Source of the DNA: a virus
Length of the DNA stretch: 49,084 nucleotides
Strand: one strand, 5' to 3'
IMG/VR virus record: IMGVR_UViG_3300036801_000234
Location: 1-49,084 of that record
Shown: positions 37,340 through 46,233 of the stretch, piece by piece
Layout: each line of letters begins with the position of its first letter
How positions within the stretch are numbered: the first letter of the stretch is position 1
Notes under the pieces: generated by a model
Seen by the model: the letters and a program-made list of their open reading frames with translations, nothing else
Database searches by the model: none
Told to the model about the DNA's origin: nothing
Translations under genes and position numbers: made by a program

Positions 37340-37511
37340 CACGGTCCAGGAGTTCCTCTCAGAGGCGGCCAAACGGCGGATGGCCCACGCCACGCCGGCG
37401 CAGCTGCAGCGCCGCCGGCGCGTGACGGCGCGCAACCGCCAGATCGCCGAGGGCGTAAAGCGCGGGCCCAACGCCCACAAGGACGGCACCTTCGGCAAGG
37501 TGAAGCCATGA
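37332..37511 (+). CDS. small basic hypothetical protein
   Basis: 59 residues from ATG 37332, overlapping the genes on both sides. It is helical and very basic (AAKRRMAHATPAQLQRRRR, then GVKRGPNAHKDGTFGKVKP). Likely nucleic-acid binding; no family. Confidence 0.6.
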   Translation: MTDTVQEFLSEAAKRRMAHATPAQLQRRRRVTARNRQIAEGVKRGPNAHKDGTFGKVKP

Positions 37512-37795
37512 GCTGGCTCCTGGACAAGCTCACCGGGCGCAAGCCCGAGACGCAGATCGCGCGCGCCAGCGACGCGCACGACACGATAATGATGCTGAGC
37601 GGGCCGCGCGACTTCGTCCCCTACGACCTGCTGATGATCGAACGCACAAACGAGATGGTGCGCCTCGACGAGGTCCTCAGCGAGGGCACGAAGCACACCA
37701 CCGTCGCGGTGACGCGTGGGCTGGGCTCGACGCCCTGGCCGGTGGAGGTCGGCGACGTCGTGCTGAAGGTCGGCTGCAGCGACCCCGATAGCTGA
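37508..37795 (+). CDS. hypothetical protein
   Basis: 95 residues (ATGA overlap). A short helix (SWLLDKLTGRKPE) precedes a beta-rich domain (TVAVTRGLGSTPWPVEVGDVV). It shares one base with the next gene. No family. Confidence 0.6.
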   Translation: MSWLLDKLTGRKPETQIARASDAHDTIMMLSGPRDFVPYDLLMIERTNEMVRLDEVLSEGTKHTTVAVTRGLGSTPWPVEVGDVVLKVGCSDPDS

Positions 37796-38382
37796 TGGAC
37801 AAGTCGCTGAAGGAGCTCCAGGCCGACGGCGCGATCCACGCGAACCTGTCGGGTACCGAGCAGAACATCCTGCGCATGGCCGGCAACGGCAAGTCGCCGG
37901 AGTCGATCGCCAAGCTCTACGGCTGCTCAGAGGCCGAGGTGCAGCGCATCATCGCCGACATCCGCGCCCGCGTGGCGTCTGCCACGGGCGGCACGATGAC
38001 GGCGGGCGCCGAGCCAAAGCCGTCGACCGGCGACTCCTCCCAGGCTCGGCGCCCGCCTGAGAGTTCGTCGCGACCCAGCGGACCTCCTGCCAAAGACCGC
38101 ATCGTTGCGTACCTGCGCGAGCACGGCGAGACGCGCCAGAGCGCACTCTCGCGCCTGGAGGGCCGCGCCAAGTTCCTGTGCCTGAGCAGTCTCATTCTGC
38201 GCCCACCGCCCGAGGCGCCAAAATCGGAACCGGATGACGACGCCTGGATCGACGCGTACGTCAACCGCGAGGCCCTGCGCGAGCGCATCGCCGAGGGCCG
38301 CGAGCAGCTGCAGGCGCTGACGGCCGAGGTCGACCAGCTCGAGCAGCTGGCGTCGGTGCTCGGCGGCGTGGGCGTGCTCTAG
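37795..38382 (+). CDS. LuxR/sigma-region-4-like HTH protein
   Basis: 195 residues. Residues 18-62 match the HTH of sigma-70 region 4 or LuxR proteins (LSGTEQNILRMAGNGKSPESIAKLYGCSEAEVQ, read as two pieces around the turn). Residues 70-110 are a Ser/Pro-rich linker. The C-terminal part ends in a coiled coil (REQLQALTAEVDQLEQLASV). It could be a late-gene activator, a sigma-like factor or a small terminase. Its position just upstream of the structural transcription units makes a late regulator attractive. Confidence 0.5.
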   Translation: MDKSLKELQADGAIHANLSGTEQNILRMAGNGKSPESIAKLYGCSEAEVQRIIADIRARVASATGGTMTAGAEPKPSTGDSSQARRPPESSSRPSGPPAKDRIVAYLREHGETRQSALSRLEGRAKFLCLSSLILRPPPEAPKSEPDDDAWIDAYVNREALRERIAEGREQLQALTAEVDQLEQLASVLGGVGVL

Positions 38383-38389
38383 CGCACCC

Positions 38390-38411
38390 CGTCTGAGCCC
38401 CGCGCTACTCT
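38390..38411 (+). promoter_or_regulatory. candidate promoter of the CGTCCG-N10 class
   Basis: CGTCTG 38390-38395, ten bases, TACTCT 38406-38411. The next gene starts at 38450 behind GGAGG, so here the transcript would have a short leader. Confidence 0.45.
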
Positions 38412-38449
38412 CGCGGCCAGATGACGGCGAACTCGAAACGGGAGGCGTG

Positions 38450-40141
38450 ATGGAGGCCAGCGGCGCAGGGCAGGCGCAGGCGGATCAGGTAGCACCGGCC
38501 GCCGATCAGGCGCCAGTTGACGCCCAGCCGACCGGCACGGGGGTCGTCGTGATCTGCGGACAGTACGAGCCCGGCTCGATCGTCACGCTGCGCCACGTCG
38601 CCAACGAGGGAGTACTCCGCGCCGAGGGCAGCCCGATCGTCGGCCAGCGCGTCGTTGACGACGCCGAAGAGGTCGGCTTTGACAGCCTGGACGTCGGCGA
38701 GCGCTACATCGCCGCCGGCTACACCCGCGGGCGCTATGAGGAGGTCAGCATCACCGCCCACGACATCAACGCCAACGTCGAGCTGATGCAGCCGCCCGAG
38801 CGCCCGACCCCAGCCACGCTGGGTACGCAGGGCACGAGCGTCGTCAGCTCGCCGGCGGCCCCGTCAGAGGGCGCCGCAGACCTCGAGGTGGGCCTGCCCG
38901 AGGGCGTCACCTCGCCGATGCTCGGCGACCGCGAAGTTGGCGACACCGCGAACAAGCGCGACGACGCCAACGTCTCACCCGGCGACGTCGACGGCGTCGC
39001 GACTCCGGCCGCGCCCGCTGAGCAGGCGCCCGAGCTCTACCTGCACCTCACCGCCGACGCGGTGGAACCGGCCTACGAGCTGACCGGGCTGCAGACGCCG
39101 GCGGAAACGGCCGCCGACGGCTCGACGAAGGACCCGCAGAGCCTCTATCGCCACGTCGGCGCCGGCGACGTCAACCCGGCCGAGTGGCAGCGCTATGAGG
39201 GCGCGACCGAGCCGGTGCCCGGGCCGACGGCTGACGAACACCTGGCCGTCGAAGCCGAAGCCCTGAAGGCCAAGCAGGACGCCGAAGCGGCCGCTGCCAA
39301 GGCCGCCGACGAAGCCGCTGAAGCCGCCAAGGCCGAAGCCGACGCCAAGGCCGCCGAGGACCAGGCCGCCGCGGAGGCTGCCGCCAAGCAGAAAGCCGAC
39401 GCTGAAGCCGCTGAAGCGCAGGCCAAGATTGATGCCGAACTGGCCGCCACCCAGGCCGCCGAAGCGGCGAAGGCCGCCGAAGCTGCCGCTGACGCTCAGG
39501 CTGCCGCGGACGCTCAGGCTGCCGCGGACGCCAAGGCCGCCGAAGACGCCGCCGCGGCCGCAGCTGCGCCGGACCCCGCCGCGGAGGCTCCAGCGGCCAG
39601 CTCGACTCCCGAGGCGCCGGGAGATGGAGCAGCAGCCGGCACGGACGTCGCTGCTGCTCCCATCGACCAGGCCAACCCGCCGGCGCCCACGGCCGGCACG
39701 CCCGACGCCAGCGAGTCCTCCGGGACCGGCGCGGCCAACGGGGGCGCGGTCGAACAAGCGACGGCGGACCCTTCCGCACCCGCGTCCAGCGCGGCGCCTG
39801 GGGCGGCGGATGGATCAGCGTCCACGGCCGCGGCGACGGATGGGGCGCCCGCGGCTGACACTGCGCCGGCGGCTGACGCTGCCCCGGTCGCGGACACCGC
39901 GCCGGCGGCTGACGCAGCACCGGCCGACGCAGCGCCTGCAGCCGACGCGGCTCCGGTCGACGCCGCGCCCGCGGACGCTGCGCCCGCAGTTGACGCCGCC
40001 CCCGCGGCCGACGCTGGGCCGACTGCGTGGGACCAGCTTGTGCAGCAGGCGGAGGCCGCTGGCGTGGACGGCGCCAAAGAACTCTCCGACGCCGAGCTGC
40101 GCCAGGCAATCACCGAAAAGGGCCTAACGCCGGTCGTCTGA
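38450..40141 (+). CDS. Ala/Pro-rich virion-like protein
   Basis: 563 residues. Residues 30-105 form a beta module (YEPGSIVTLRHVANEG, DSLDVGERYIAAGYTRG) like the fibre N-domains. Residues 255-375 are an almost pure Ala/Glu/Lys/Asp/Gln helix, as in TolA. Residues 440-525 are Ala-Pro-Ala-Asp repeats. The last 40 residues (GVDGAKELSDAELRQAITEKG) look like a small SAP/HeH-type helical domain. It may be a long flexible head fibre or a scaffold-like linker. DNA repeats in the Ala region make it prone to length change. Confidence 0.55.
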   Translation: MEASGAGQAQADQVAPAADQAPVDAQPTGTGVVVICGQYEPGSIVTLRHVANEGVLRAEGSPIVGQRVVDDAEEVGFDSLDVGERYIAAGYTRGRYEEVSITAHDINANVELMQPPERPTPATLGTQGTSVVSSPAAPSEGAADLEVGLPEGVTSPMLGDREVGDTANKRDDANVSPGDVDGVATPAAPAEQAPELYLHLTADAVEPAYELTGLQTPAETAADGSTKDPQSLYRHVGAGDVNPAEWQRYEGATEPVPGPTADEHLAVEAEALKAKQDAEAAAAKAADEAAEAAKAEADAKAAEDQAAAEAAAKQKADAEAAEAQAKIDAELAATQAAEAAKAAEAAADAQAAADAQAAADAKAAEDAAAAAAAPDPAAEAPAASSTPEAPGDGAAAGTDVAAAPIDQANPPAPTAGTPDASESSGTGAANGGAVEQATADPSAPASSAAPGAADGSASTAAATDGAPAADTAPAADAAPVADTAPAADAAPADAAPAADAAPVDAAPADAAPAVDAAPAADAGPTAWDQLVQQAEAAGVDGAKELSDAELRQAITEKGLTPVV

Positions 40142-40160
40142 CCGGGAAGGAGCAGATGAC

Positions 40161-40511
40161 ATGGCGGTAGCAGTAGGAGAAGCGCAGGTCACCATCATGA
40201 AGAAGACCCTCCTGCCCACAGGCGGGTCGCTCTACCAGGGCACGATCACCGGCGGGACGGAATACCCGACGGGCGGCCTGACGCTGGGCACCAACCCGGA
40301 ATCGCGCTACACGCTGCCGGAAAAGCTCGACTTCCTGTCGGTCCAGCCGCTCGGGCTCGGGGCGCAGTTCGTCGCTCCGAACAAGCTCAAGCTGCTCGCC
40401 GAGACGACGGTGGCCGAATCAACCGTCACGGGCCTGTCCGAGCTCAAATCGAAAGCCGACACGAAAACGGCTCTCGCCGCAGCGCCGTTCGTCGCCATCG
40501 GCCCGAGCTAG
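40161..40511 (+). CDS. decoration/head protein-like
   Basis: 116 residues with a GGAAGGAG site. EYPTGGLTLGT, LDFLSVQPLGLGAQFVAP, KLKLLAET and the Leu-Ser-Glu-Leu turn follow a common small phage virion protein pattern (beta-sandwich, often a capsid decoration protein). The large terminase gene follows directly. Confidence 0.55.
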   Translation: MAVAVGEAQVTIMKKTLLPTGGSLYQGTITGGTEYPTGGLTLGTNPESRYTLPEKLDFLSVQPLGLGAQFVAPNKLKLLAETTVAESTVTGLSELKSKADTKTALAAAPFVAIGPS

Positions 40512-42509
40512 GTGGACGGGCTCCTCACTGAGGAGCAGCTAGAGCTTCAGCAGCGGCTCCGCTTCGACACCCCGTTCTGGGCGGGCGGAGTCACTAAGGA
40601 CGCAACTGGGCGCTGGGTAACTCCGGCGCCCAGCGCGCCCTTCAGGGGCTGCGCGAAGATCCTCGACAAGCGCAAGGTGATCGTCCCCGCGATCGCCAAG
40701 CCGTGGCAGCTGGAGCTCGACGAGATCCTCGAGGGCCAGCGCGCGCGCGGCCTGCCGATGCGCGTCATCATCCTCAAGGCGCGAAAGCTCGGCTTCTCGA
40801 CGTGGATAGCGCTGAAGTTCCTGCAGCGCTGCACGCAGCTGCCCGACCAGGCGGCCGTGGTCGTCGCCCAGGACACCGACACGGCGGGCTCGATCCTCGA
40901 TATCGGCCGGCGCGCCTACTCGCACCTGCCATCGGCGATAGAGCTGCCGATCGGCTTCTCGATCAAGCCCGACCTGATCCACGTCGGCGAGTCCAAGAAC
41001 GGCCGCAAGCACATGATCTTCGGCGAGCGCTCCAAGCAGTTCAGGTACTCGGGCGCCACGGGCGACTCGATCTTCGAGATCGACACCGCGGGCTCGCCGA
41101 GCGCCGGCCGTGGCACCACGCCGAACCTGCTGCACCTCTCAGAGATCGCCTTCTGGGAGTCCGAACAGGCGCGCGAAAAGATGCTCGCCATGCTCGAAGC
41201 GCTGCCCTACGAGCAGGAGACGATCTGCGCGATGGAGTCCACCGCCAACGGGCTCAACCACTTCTACAAGCGCTGGGTGAGCGCGCGCGAAGGCAGCGCG
41301 GATCCCGACCGCTCGGGCGAGGTCTACGCGCCGCTGTTCGTGCCGTGGTGGCGCGACGGGACCTGCTCGATCCAGTTCTCCACCGACGAGGGGCGTGAAC
41401 GCTTCCTCGCGTCGATCGGCAACACCCGCGAACTGGGCGAGATCGTCGAGGACGAGCCGATGCTGCAGGAGCTCTACGACGTCACGCCCGAGCAACTGCT
41501 GTGGCGGCGCATGAAGATCCAGGAGCAGCCCGACAAGTCGGTGCAGACCTTCAACCAGGAGAACCCGCACTCCGACGAGGTGGCGTTCATCGGCTCGGGC
41601 CACACCGTCTACTCGGGGATCCTGATCGCCCGCGCGATCAAGCAGACCGAGGCGGCGGCAGAGCCGGTGGGCGGGACGTTGCGCGTGCCCGCCGACGCCT
41701 GGGAAGAGCGGCGCACGCGCTCGGGCACGCGGCTGATCCCGACGTCGGCGGTCTGGGCCCCGCGCGAGGTCAAGAGCCACGACGAGCACCTGCTCGAGGT
41801 CTGGGAGCACCCGCTAAAGGCCGCCAACGCGCCGCTGACGGTCGTGCAGGACGGCGTCGAGCGCCCGAGCACCGAGGTCGAGCGGCGCACCGGCGCCTAC
41901 GTGCTCTTCTGCGACGTCGCCGGCGGTGAGGGCAGCACGCTCTCCGAGGGCGACTACCACGCCGTCAAGGTCTTCGACCACCACACCCGCGTCGAAGTGG
42001 CGATGCACAACTCGCGCATGGAACTGCAGCTGCTGCCGCTGTGGCTGCTGCAGATCGCGCTCTACTACAACGAAGCCCGGCTCGCCGTCGAGGTCAACAA
42101 CATGGGGATCCACGTCGTCGAGGTGCTGCACAAGGAGTACCGCTATCGCCGCATGTACCGGCGCGAGGCGATCGGCGTCGTCGAGGACCAGGAGTCCAAC
42201 AGAGCGGGCTGGGAGACGAACAGAGCCACGAAGCCGGCGATGGAGGGCACCTTCATGGAGATGCTCGGCTCTGACCTGCACGGGGGCCTACGCGACCCGC
42301 AGACGGCACGCCAGCTCTCCACCTACGTCGTCGTGCAGAAGACGCCCAGCTCGACGCCCAAACACGAAGCCCAGGCCGGCGAGTACGACGACCGCCTGAT
42401 GGCCGCGATGGGCGCCCAGCAGATCATGTCGATGCGCCGCCCGCCCAAGATCGGCGACAAGCGCGTGGATCCGCTCTCCTTCCTGCCCGACTCCGTCACT
42501 GGCTACTGA
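40512..42509 (+). CDS. terL: terminase large subunit
   Basis: 665 residues, GTG start. The ATPase has a degenerate Walker A (KARKLGFST, 89-97), a Walker B (LLHLSEIAF, about 204-212, with Glu211) and a coupling-type ESTANG. The RNase H-like nuclease domain begins near Asp468 (LFCDVAGGEG) with AVEVNNMG further on. It powers DNA packaging through the portal. The length is normal. The type of end (headful or cos) cannot be told from sequence, though the circular map suggests headful. Confidence 0.9.
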   Translation: MDGLLTEEQLELQQRLRFDTPFWAGGVTKDATGRWVTPAPSAPFRGCAKILDKRKVIVPAIAKPWQLELDEILEGQRARGLPMRVIILKARKLGFSTWIALKFLQRCTQLPDQAAVVVAQDTDTAGSILDIGRRAYSHLPSAIELPIGFSIKPDLIHVGESKNGRKHMIFGERSKQFRYSGATGDSIFEIDTAGSPSAGRGTTPNLLHLSEIAFWESEQAREKMLAMLEALPYEQETICAMESTANGLNHFYKRWVSAREGSADPDRSGEVYAPLFVPWWRDGTCSIQFSTDEGRERFLASIGNTRELGEIVEDEPMLQELYDVTPEQLLWRRMKIQEQPDKSVQTFNQENPHSDEVAFIGSGHTVYSGILIARAIKQTEAAAEPVGGTLRVPADAWEERRTRSGTRLIPTSAVWAPREVKSHDEHLLEVWEHPLKAANAPLTVVQDGVERPSTEVERRTGAYVLFCDVAGGEGSTLSEGDYHAVKVFDHHTRVEVAMHNSRMELQLLPLWLLQIALYYNEARLAVEVNNMGIHVVEVLHKEYRYRRMYRREAIGVVEDQESNRAGWETNRATKPAMEGTFMEMLGSDLHGGLRDPQTARQLSTYVVVQKTPSSTPKHEAQAGEYDDRLMAAMGAQQIMSMRRPPKIGDKRVDPLSFLPDSVTGY

Positions 42510-42522
42510 CACACTGGCGCCT

Positions 42523-42765
42523 GTGGACACCGTCGCCCCGCCGCCGATCTTCTGCCGCTGCTACGACCTGGCCCGCGCGCACGGCGCCCACGTGGGGCTC
42601 ACGATCGGCGGCCAGGTCACATCGACTAAGCGCGGCGACCAGTGGGACCTGCGCGAGCTCGGCGAGCTGCGCATCGAAGCCGGCGACGAGGTGGTCGCCT
42701 GCGCGCCGGCGCACGACCTCGAGCGCGCGAGCCTCGAGCTGATCGAACAGATGGGCTGGGCATGA
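42523..42765 (+). CDS. small hypothetical protein
   Basis: 80 residues, GTG start. It has CRCYDLARAHGAHVGLTIGG and an acidic C-terminus, and overlaps the next gene by 4 bases. No family. It lies between terminase and portal. Confidence 0.55.
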   Translation: MDTVAPPPIFCRCYDLARAHGAHVGLTIGGQVTSTKRGDQWDLRELGELRIEAGDEVVACAPAHDLERASLELIEQMGWA

Positions 42766-43124
42766 ACATCAGCGGCGCAGTACTCCTCGGCAACACCGAG
42801 AAGCCGCGCAAGCGCCTGATGGTGCCCAAGGGCCTCGAGGACGACCGGCCGCCGCTCGTCGGTCACTGCCTCGTGCCCGGCTGCGGGGCGAAGTTCTATC
42901 GCGGCGAAGAGGCCGACTACCAGCGCCACGCCGAGTATCACGTGAAACACGACCTGGACGACCTGCGCGCGCTGGCGCCCAGCGAGACGAAGCGCGGCAC
43001 GGTCTTCGATCCGGCCGACGTCGACCCCGAGGTGCGCGCCCACTGGCGCAAGGTGCGCGCCGACATGGAGCGCGAGGGCCGTACCGAGGTTCGCCCCAAC
43101 GAGACGGCCGAACGCGGTAGCTGA
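42762..43124 (+). CDS. C2H2-type zinc-finger protein
   Basis: 120 residues from ATG 42762. A clear C-x4-C-x14-H-x3-H finger (CLVPGCGAKF, then DYQRHAEYH) lies at about residues 36-60, followed by an acidic/basic helix. Such fingers are uncommon in phages and may bind DNA near the packaging machine. Confidence 0.65.
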   Translation: MNISGAVLLGNTEKPRKRLMVPKGLEDDRPPLVGHCLVPGCGAKFYRGEEADYQRHAEYHVKHDLDDLRALAPSETKRGTVFDPADVDPEVRAHWRKVRADMEREGRTEVRPNETAERGS

Positions 43125-43143
43125 CCGCTGTGGCTGTGACAAT
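43122..43143 (+). promoter_or_regulatory. candidate promoter of the CGTCCG-N10 class
   Basis: TGACCG 43122-43127, ten bases, GACAAT 43138-43143. It starts at the stop of the upstream gene. A GGAGGAG site and ATG 43174 follow. Confidence 0.4.
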
Positions 43144-43173
43144 CGCGGCCAACCCGAGTCGGAGGAGCTGAGC

Positions 43174-43587
43174 ATGGCCGTACGGACAGTCAGGGTCGGA
43201 CCCGACCAGATCTTCACCACGCGCTTCGGGCAGGAGATCCCCGTCGTCAGCCATGAGCGCCAGGTCTGGGCCGCCGCCCGCATGGCCACCGTCGTTGACA
43301 TCTGCGGAGGCGCCTACAGCGTGCTCTACGGCCGGCAGAACACCGGCATCGAGGGCGAATTCGTGACCACCGAACTGCTCCTGCACTGGCGCGATCGTGG
43401 CGACGCGAAGGCCCAGCACGAGGAGGCCGTCAGCTTCGAGGACGTCAACGGCGTCTCGATCTTCGGCGAGAGCGAGGAGCCCGTCGAGCAGGCGGATCCC
43501 GACGTCGAGATCGAGTACGTCGAGCGCGACCCGCACGTCGACGGCAACGGCGTCGTGCACCACGCCGAGGACGCCGTCTCCGCGTAA
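43174..43587 (+). CDS. hypothetical virion-region protein
   Basis: 137 residues with GGAGGAG upstream. Beta-rich first part (VRTVRVGPDQIFTTRFGQEI) and a very acidic second half. It lies just before the portal, where some phages keep a portal chaperone or small head protein. No family. Confidence 0.6.
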   Translation: MAVRTVRVGPDQIFTTRFGQEIPVVSHERQVWAAARMATVVDICGGAYSVLYGRQNTGIEGEFVTTELLLHWRDRGDAKAQHEEAVSFEDVNGVSIFGESEEPVEQADPDVEIEYVERDPHVDGNGVVHHAEDAVSA

Positions 43588-43602
43588 GGGGCTACTCGCT
43601 CG

Positions 43603-45495
43603 ATGCCCACGCTCTATCCCGGCGTTCCCGATCAGGAGAACGCGATCGTCGAAAGCATCGTCAAGCGCGCGAGGCTGTGGGAGGACAGCGTCGGCAAAGA
43701 CTTCAAGCGCAAGTACGAGGACCTCTACCAGCAATATCGGGGCTTCAAGGAGTGGAAAGCCGACTGGCTCAACGCCACCTCGGAGAACGACCGCGACGTC
43801 AAGTACTCCGAACTGAAGAAACGCTGGGGCGCGCGCCTGCACATCCCGCTCAGCTTCATGGCGGTCGAGGCGATCTTGCCGCGCATGATCGCCAACTCGC
43901 CGCACCTGACCTACCTGCCGCGCGACGAACGCTGGCAGGACAACGTGCGCGCGGTGCAGCAGCTCGTCGACTGGCAACAGGAAGCGATCTCGATCGAGCT
44001 GCCCTTCCAACGCGTCGGGCGCGCTGGACTCACGTACGGCCTCGGCGTCGGCAAGACCTTCTGGGACCGCAAAACGCGCTCGCGCTCGCGGATGGAGGAA
44101 CGGCCGATCCCGCTGCCTAGCGTGCTCGGCGGCCGCTACCGGCTCTCTGAACGCAAGCCCGAGGTCTACTTCGACGGCCCGCGCTTTGAGAGCGTCGACG
44201 TCGGCGACTTCATCTGGGACCCCTACGGCTATGACATGGCCAGCTGCGACTGGACCGCCCAGCGGATCTGGCTGAGCCTGGAGAAGGTGCTCGAACGGAT
44301 GCAAAACGGCTCCTGGCAGAGCGTCAGCGCCAAGACGCTGACCGAGGACGACGTCCGCCAGCTGCCCGGCTCGAACATGCGCTACGACGAACTGTGGCAG
44401 GCCCGGATGCGCGAATCGGGCTTCACCACGCAGGCGTTCTCCCAGCGCGGCGAGCAGATCCACGAACTCATCGAGTACCACAACGGCGACCAGGTCTTCG
44501 CCATCCTCGACCGCCAGCTGCTCGTGAACGTCTCGGACAACCCCTGCGGCGAGATGCCCTACCAGGTCTATCGCCCGGTGGAGCTCGAGCACCAAATGGT
44601 CGGGATCGGCGTGCTCGAGCCGCTGACCCACCTGCAGCGTGAGTTCGACACGATGCGCTCGCAGCGCCGCGACGCCACGACGCTCTCGCTGAAGGCGCCG
44701 ACCGCCTACGACGACACGCGCGTGCGCGCCGACGAGATCGACTTCGACCCCACGGGCCTGATCCCGATCGAGGGCGACCCGCGCGCGGCGATCCTGCAGT
44801 TTGCGCCCAAAGAGGTGCCCGGCACGAGCTTCGAGGAAGAGGCGTCGATGCGCGGCGACATCAAGGAAGTGGCGGGCCTGGCCGACGCCGCCGAACAGAC
44901 GCCGGCGACCGCCACCGAGGCCCAGCTCGCCCAGGCGCAGACCAGCCTGCGGATAGAGCTGCTGAGTGAGCGCTTTGCGTCGGAGATCGTGCACCCCGTC
45001 GCCTGCCAGTTCCTGTGGCATGACCAGCGCGAAATCCGCGCCGCGCGCACGATGACCGCGCCGACCGAGCCCGGCGAGCAGCAGCAGGAAGCCGAAGATC
45101 CCGAGTACCGGGCGCCCTACAAGAGCATCCAGGTGGATCCGGGCGTGCTTGAAGGCGACTACGAGATCAAGGTGGCCAAGGGCTCCCTGGCGGCCAAGAA
45201 CGTGCCCCAGGAACGCTCCGACGCCCAGATCCTGCTCAACTCGCTCGCCCACGACTGGTACATCGACCCGCTCAAGCCGCGCCTGGAGGCGATGCGCAAA
45301 CTCGGGATCGAGCGCCCGCAGGACTGGCTGCGCCCGCCCCAGCCGGCGCTGCCGATGGGCACGCTGCGCCTGCTGCTCAAGGCCGGTGTCCCGGCCGAGC
45401 TCATCCAGCGTGCCGTCATCACCGCGCGTACGATCGAAGAGCCCCAGCGCGCCGGCGCCGACCAGGTCGCTGACATGGGGCAGCCCGCACAATGA
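43603..45495 (+). CDS. portal protein, P22-like
   Basis: 630 residues. The long acidic/helical start (IVKRARLWEDSVGKDFKRKY), GRAGLTYGLGVGKTFWDRK clip region, GDFIWDPYGYDMASCDW and the long C-terminal helical part (ATEAQLAQAQTSLRIELL) fit P22/SU10-like portals. The dodecamer would be the gate for DNA and seat for terminase. Four-base overlap to the next gene. Gene order terL - portal - scaffold - capsid is standard. Confidence 0.8.
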   Translation: MPTLYPGVPDQENAIVESIVKRARLWEDSVGKDFKRKYEDLYQQYRGFKEWKADWLNATSENDRDVKYSELKKRWGARLHIPLSFMAVEAILPRMIANSPHLTYLPRDERWQDNVRAVQQLVDWQQEAISIELPFQRVGRAGLTYGLGVGKTFWDRKTRSRSRMEERPIPLPSVLGGRYRLSERKPEVYFDGPRFESVDVGDFIWDPYGYDMASCDWTAQRIWLSLEKVLERMQNGSWQSVSAKTLTEDDVRQLPGSNMRYDELWQARMRESGFTTQAFSQRGEQIHELIEYHNGDQVFAILDRQLLVNVSDNPCGEMPYQVYRPVELEHQMVGIGVLEPLTHLQREFDTMRSQRRDATTLSLKAPTAYDDTRVRADEIDFDPTGLIPIEGDPRAAILQFAPKEVPGTSFEEEASMRGDIKEVAGLADAAEQTPATATEAQLAQAQTSLRIELLSERFASEIVHPVACQFLWHDQREIRAARTMTAPTEPGEQQQEAEDPEYRAPYKSIQVDPGVLEGDYEIKVAKGSLAAKNVPQERSDAQILLNSLAHDWYIDPLKPRLEAMRKLGIERPQDWLRPPQPALPMGTLRLLLKAGVPAELIQRAVITARTIEEPQRAGADQVADMGQPAQ

Positions 45496-46025
45496 GCGCC
45501 CAGCAGGGACAGCCCCCGGTACCGCCAGGCCCCGCGCTCTCCGCGCAGGCCGGCCCACCCCAGCAGCTCTCAGACGCCCAGATCAACGAATTCCTGGAGA
45601 ACCTGCTCGGCGGCGACCTGCCCGGCGAAGGCTTCCTCAACCCGGCCGCCCCCGGCGAGAACGAACCGCGGATCACGCCGACGCCCGACCAGGTGCGCGA
45701 CGAGCTGCTGCGCGCGGTGCGCGTCATGGCGATGGCGCTGCAGCTGCCCTACTCCGAAGAGAAGAAAGCCGATCTCGGCCACGCGCTGCTGGCCGCCTCG
45801 CAGTCCTACCTGCTGCTGGACCCGTCGCTCGACGAAGAAGGGCTCCCCGCAGAAGGCCCGGGCTCCAAAGCCCACTCCCAGGCCGCGGCCGCGCTCGCGC
45901 ACCCGACCGTCGCGCCCAACGCGGCTGAGGAAAAGCTGAACTCGCGCACGAAGACGATGCAGCAGGCGATCAAGGGTGCGCGCGGGCAGTCGCCCAAGCC
46001 GCGGCCGCGTGTGAGCGGCGGATGA
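45492..46025 (+). CDS. hypothetical head protein
   Basis: 177 residues. A Pro/Gln-rich start precedes a helical domain (DAQINEFLENLLGG, VRDELLRAVRVMAMALQLP). It could be a head-assembly accessory. Overlaps portal and the next gene by 4 bases each. Confidence 0.6.
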   Translation: MSAQQGQPPVPPGPALSAQAGPPQQLSDAQINEFLENLLGGDLPGEGFLNPAAPGENEPRITPTPDQVRDELLRAVRVMAMALQLPYSEEKKADLGHALLAASQSYLLLDPSLDEEGLPAEGPGSKAHSQAAAALAHPTVAPNAAEEKLNSRTKTMQQAIKGARGQSPKPRPRVSGG

Positions 46026-46201
46026 GCACGCGCCAGACCCAGCCCTACCGCGCCACGGGCTCGCGCGCGCCCTCTCAGACGCTGTCGAAGATGCAGGCCG
46101 GCCGCGCCGCAGGCGCCCCCTCAGCGGGCCCCCAGAGCCCCCAGAAGCGCCCCACAGGCGTCCGCGTGCCCCGGCACGTCCTTGCGCGCCGACGCGGCTA
46201 G
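46022..46201 (+). CDS. small basic hypothetical protein
   Basis: 59 residues (ATGA overlap). Low-complexity Ser/Pro/Arg sequence (TGSRAPSQTLSKMQAGRAAG) ending RRRG. Possibly disordered and DNA-binding. It ends at a TAG directly upstream of a promoter-like motif. Confidence 0.5.
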   Translation: MSTRQTQPYRATGSRAPSQTLSKMQAGRAAGAPSAGPQSPQKRPTGVRVPRHVLARRRG

Positions 46202-46202
46202 C

Positions 46203-46224
46203 AGTCCGCCTCGTCGCCTACTAT
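46203..46224 (+). promoter_or_regulatory. candidate promoter of the CGTCCG-N10 class
   Basis: AGTCCG 46203-46208, ten bases, TACTAT 46219-46224, then nine bases to ATG 46234. No ribosome site lies between, so it is probably leaderless. Confidence 0.5.
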
Positions 46225-46233
46225 CGCCGCGTA

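Noticed and set aside
37795-38382. Calling this a phage sigma factor outright
   Set aside because: Only a region-4-like HTH is visible and no region 2, so the name would go beyond the evidence.
42769-45558. 929-codon open frame on the minus strand
   Set aside because: Antisense of the portal and its upstream genes, with shadow-like composition and no ribosome site.
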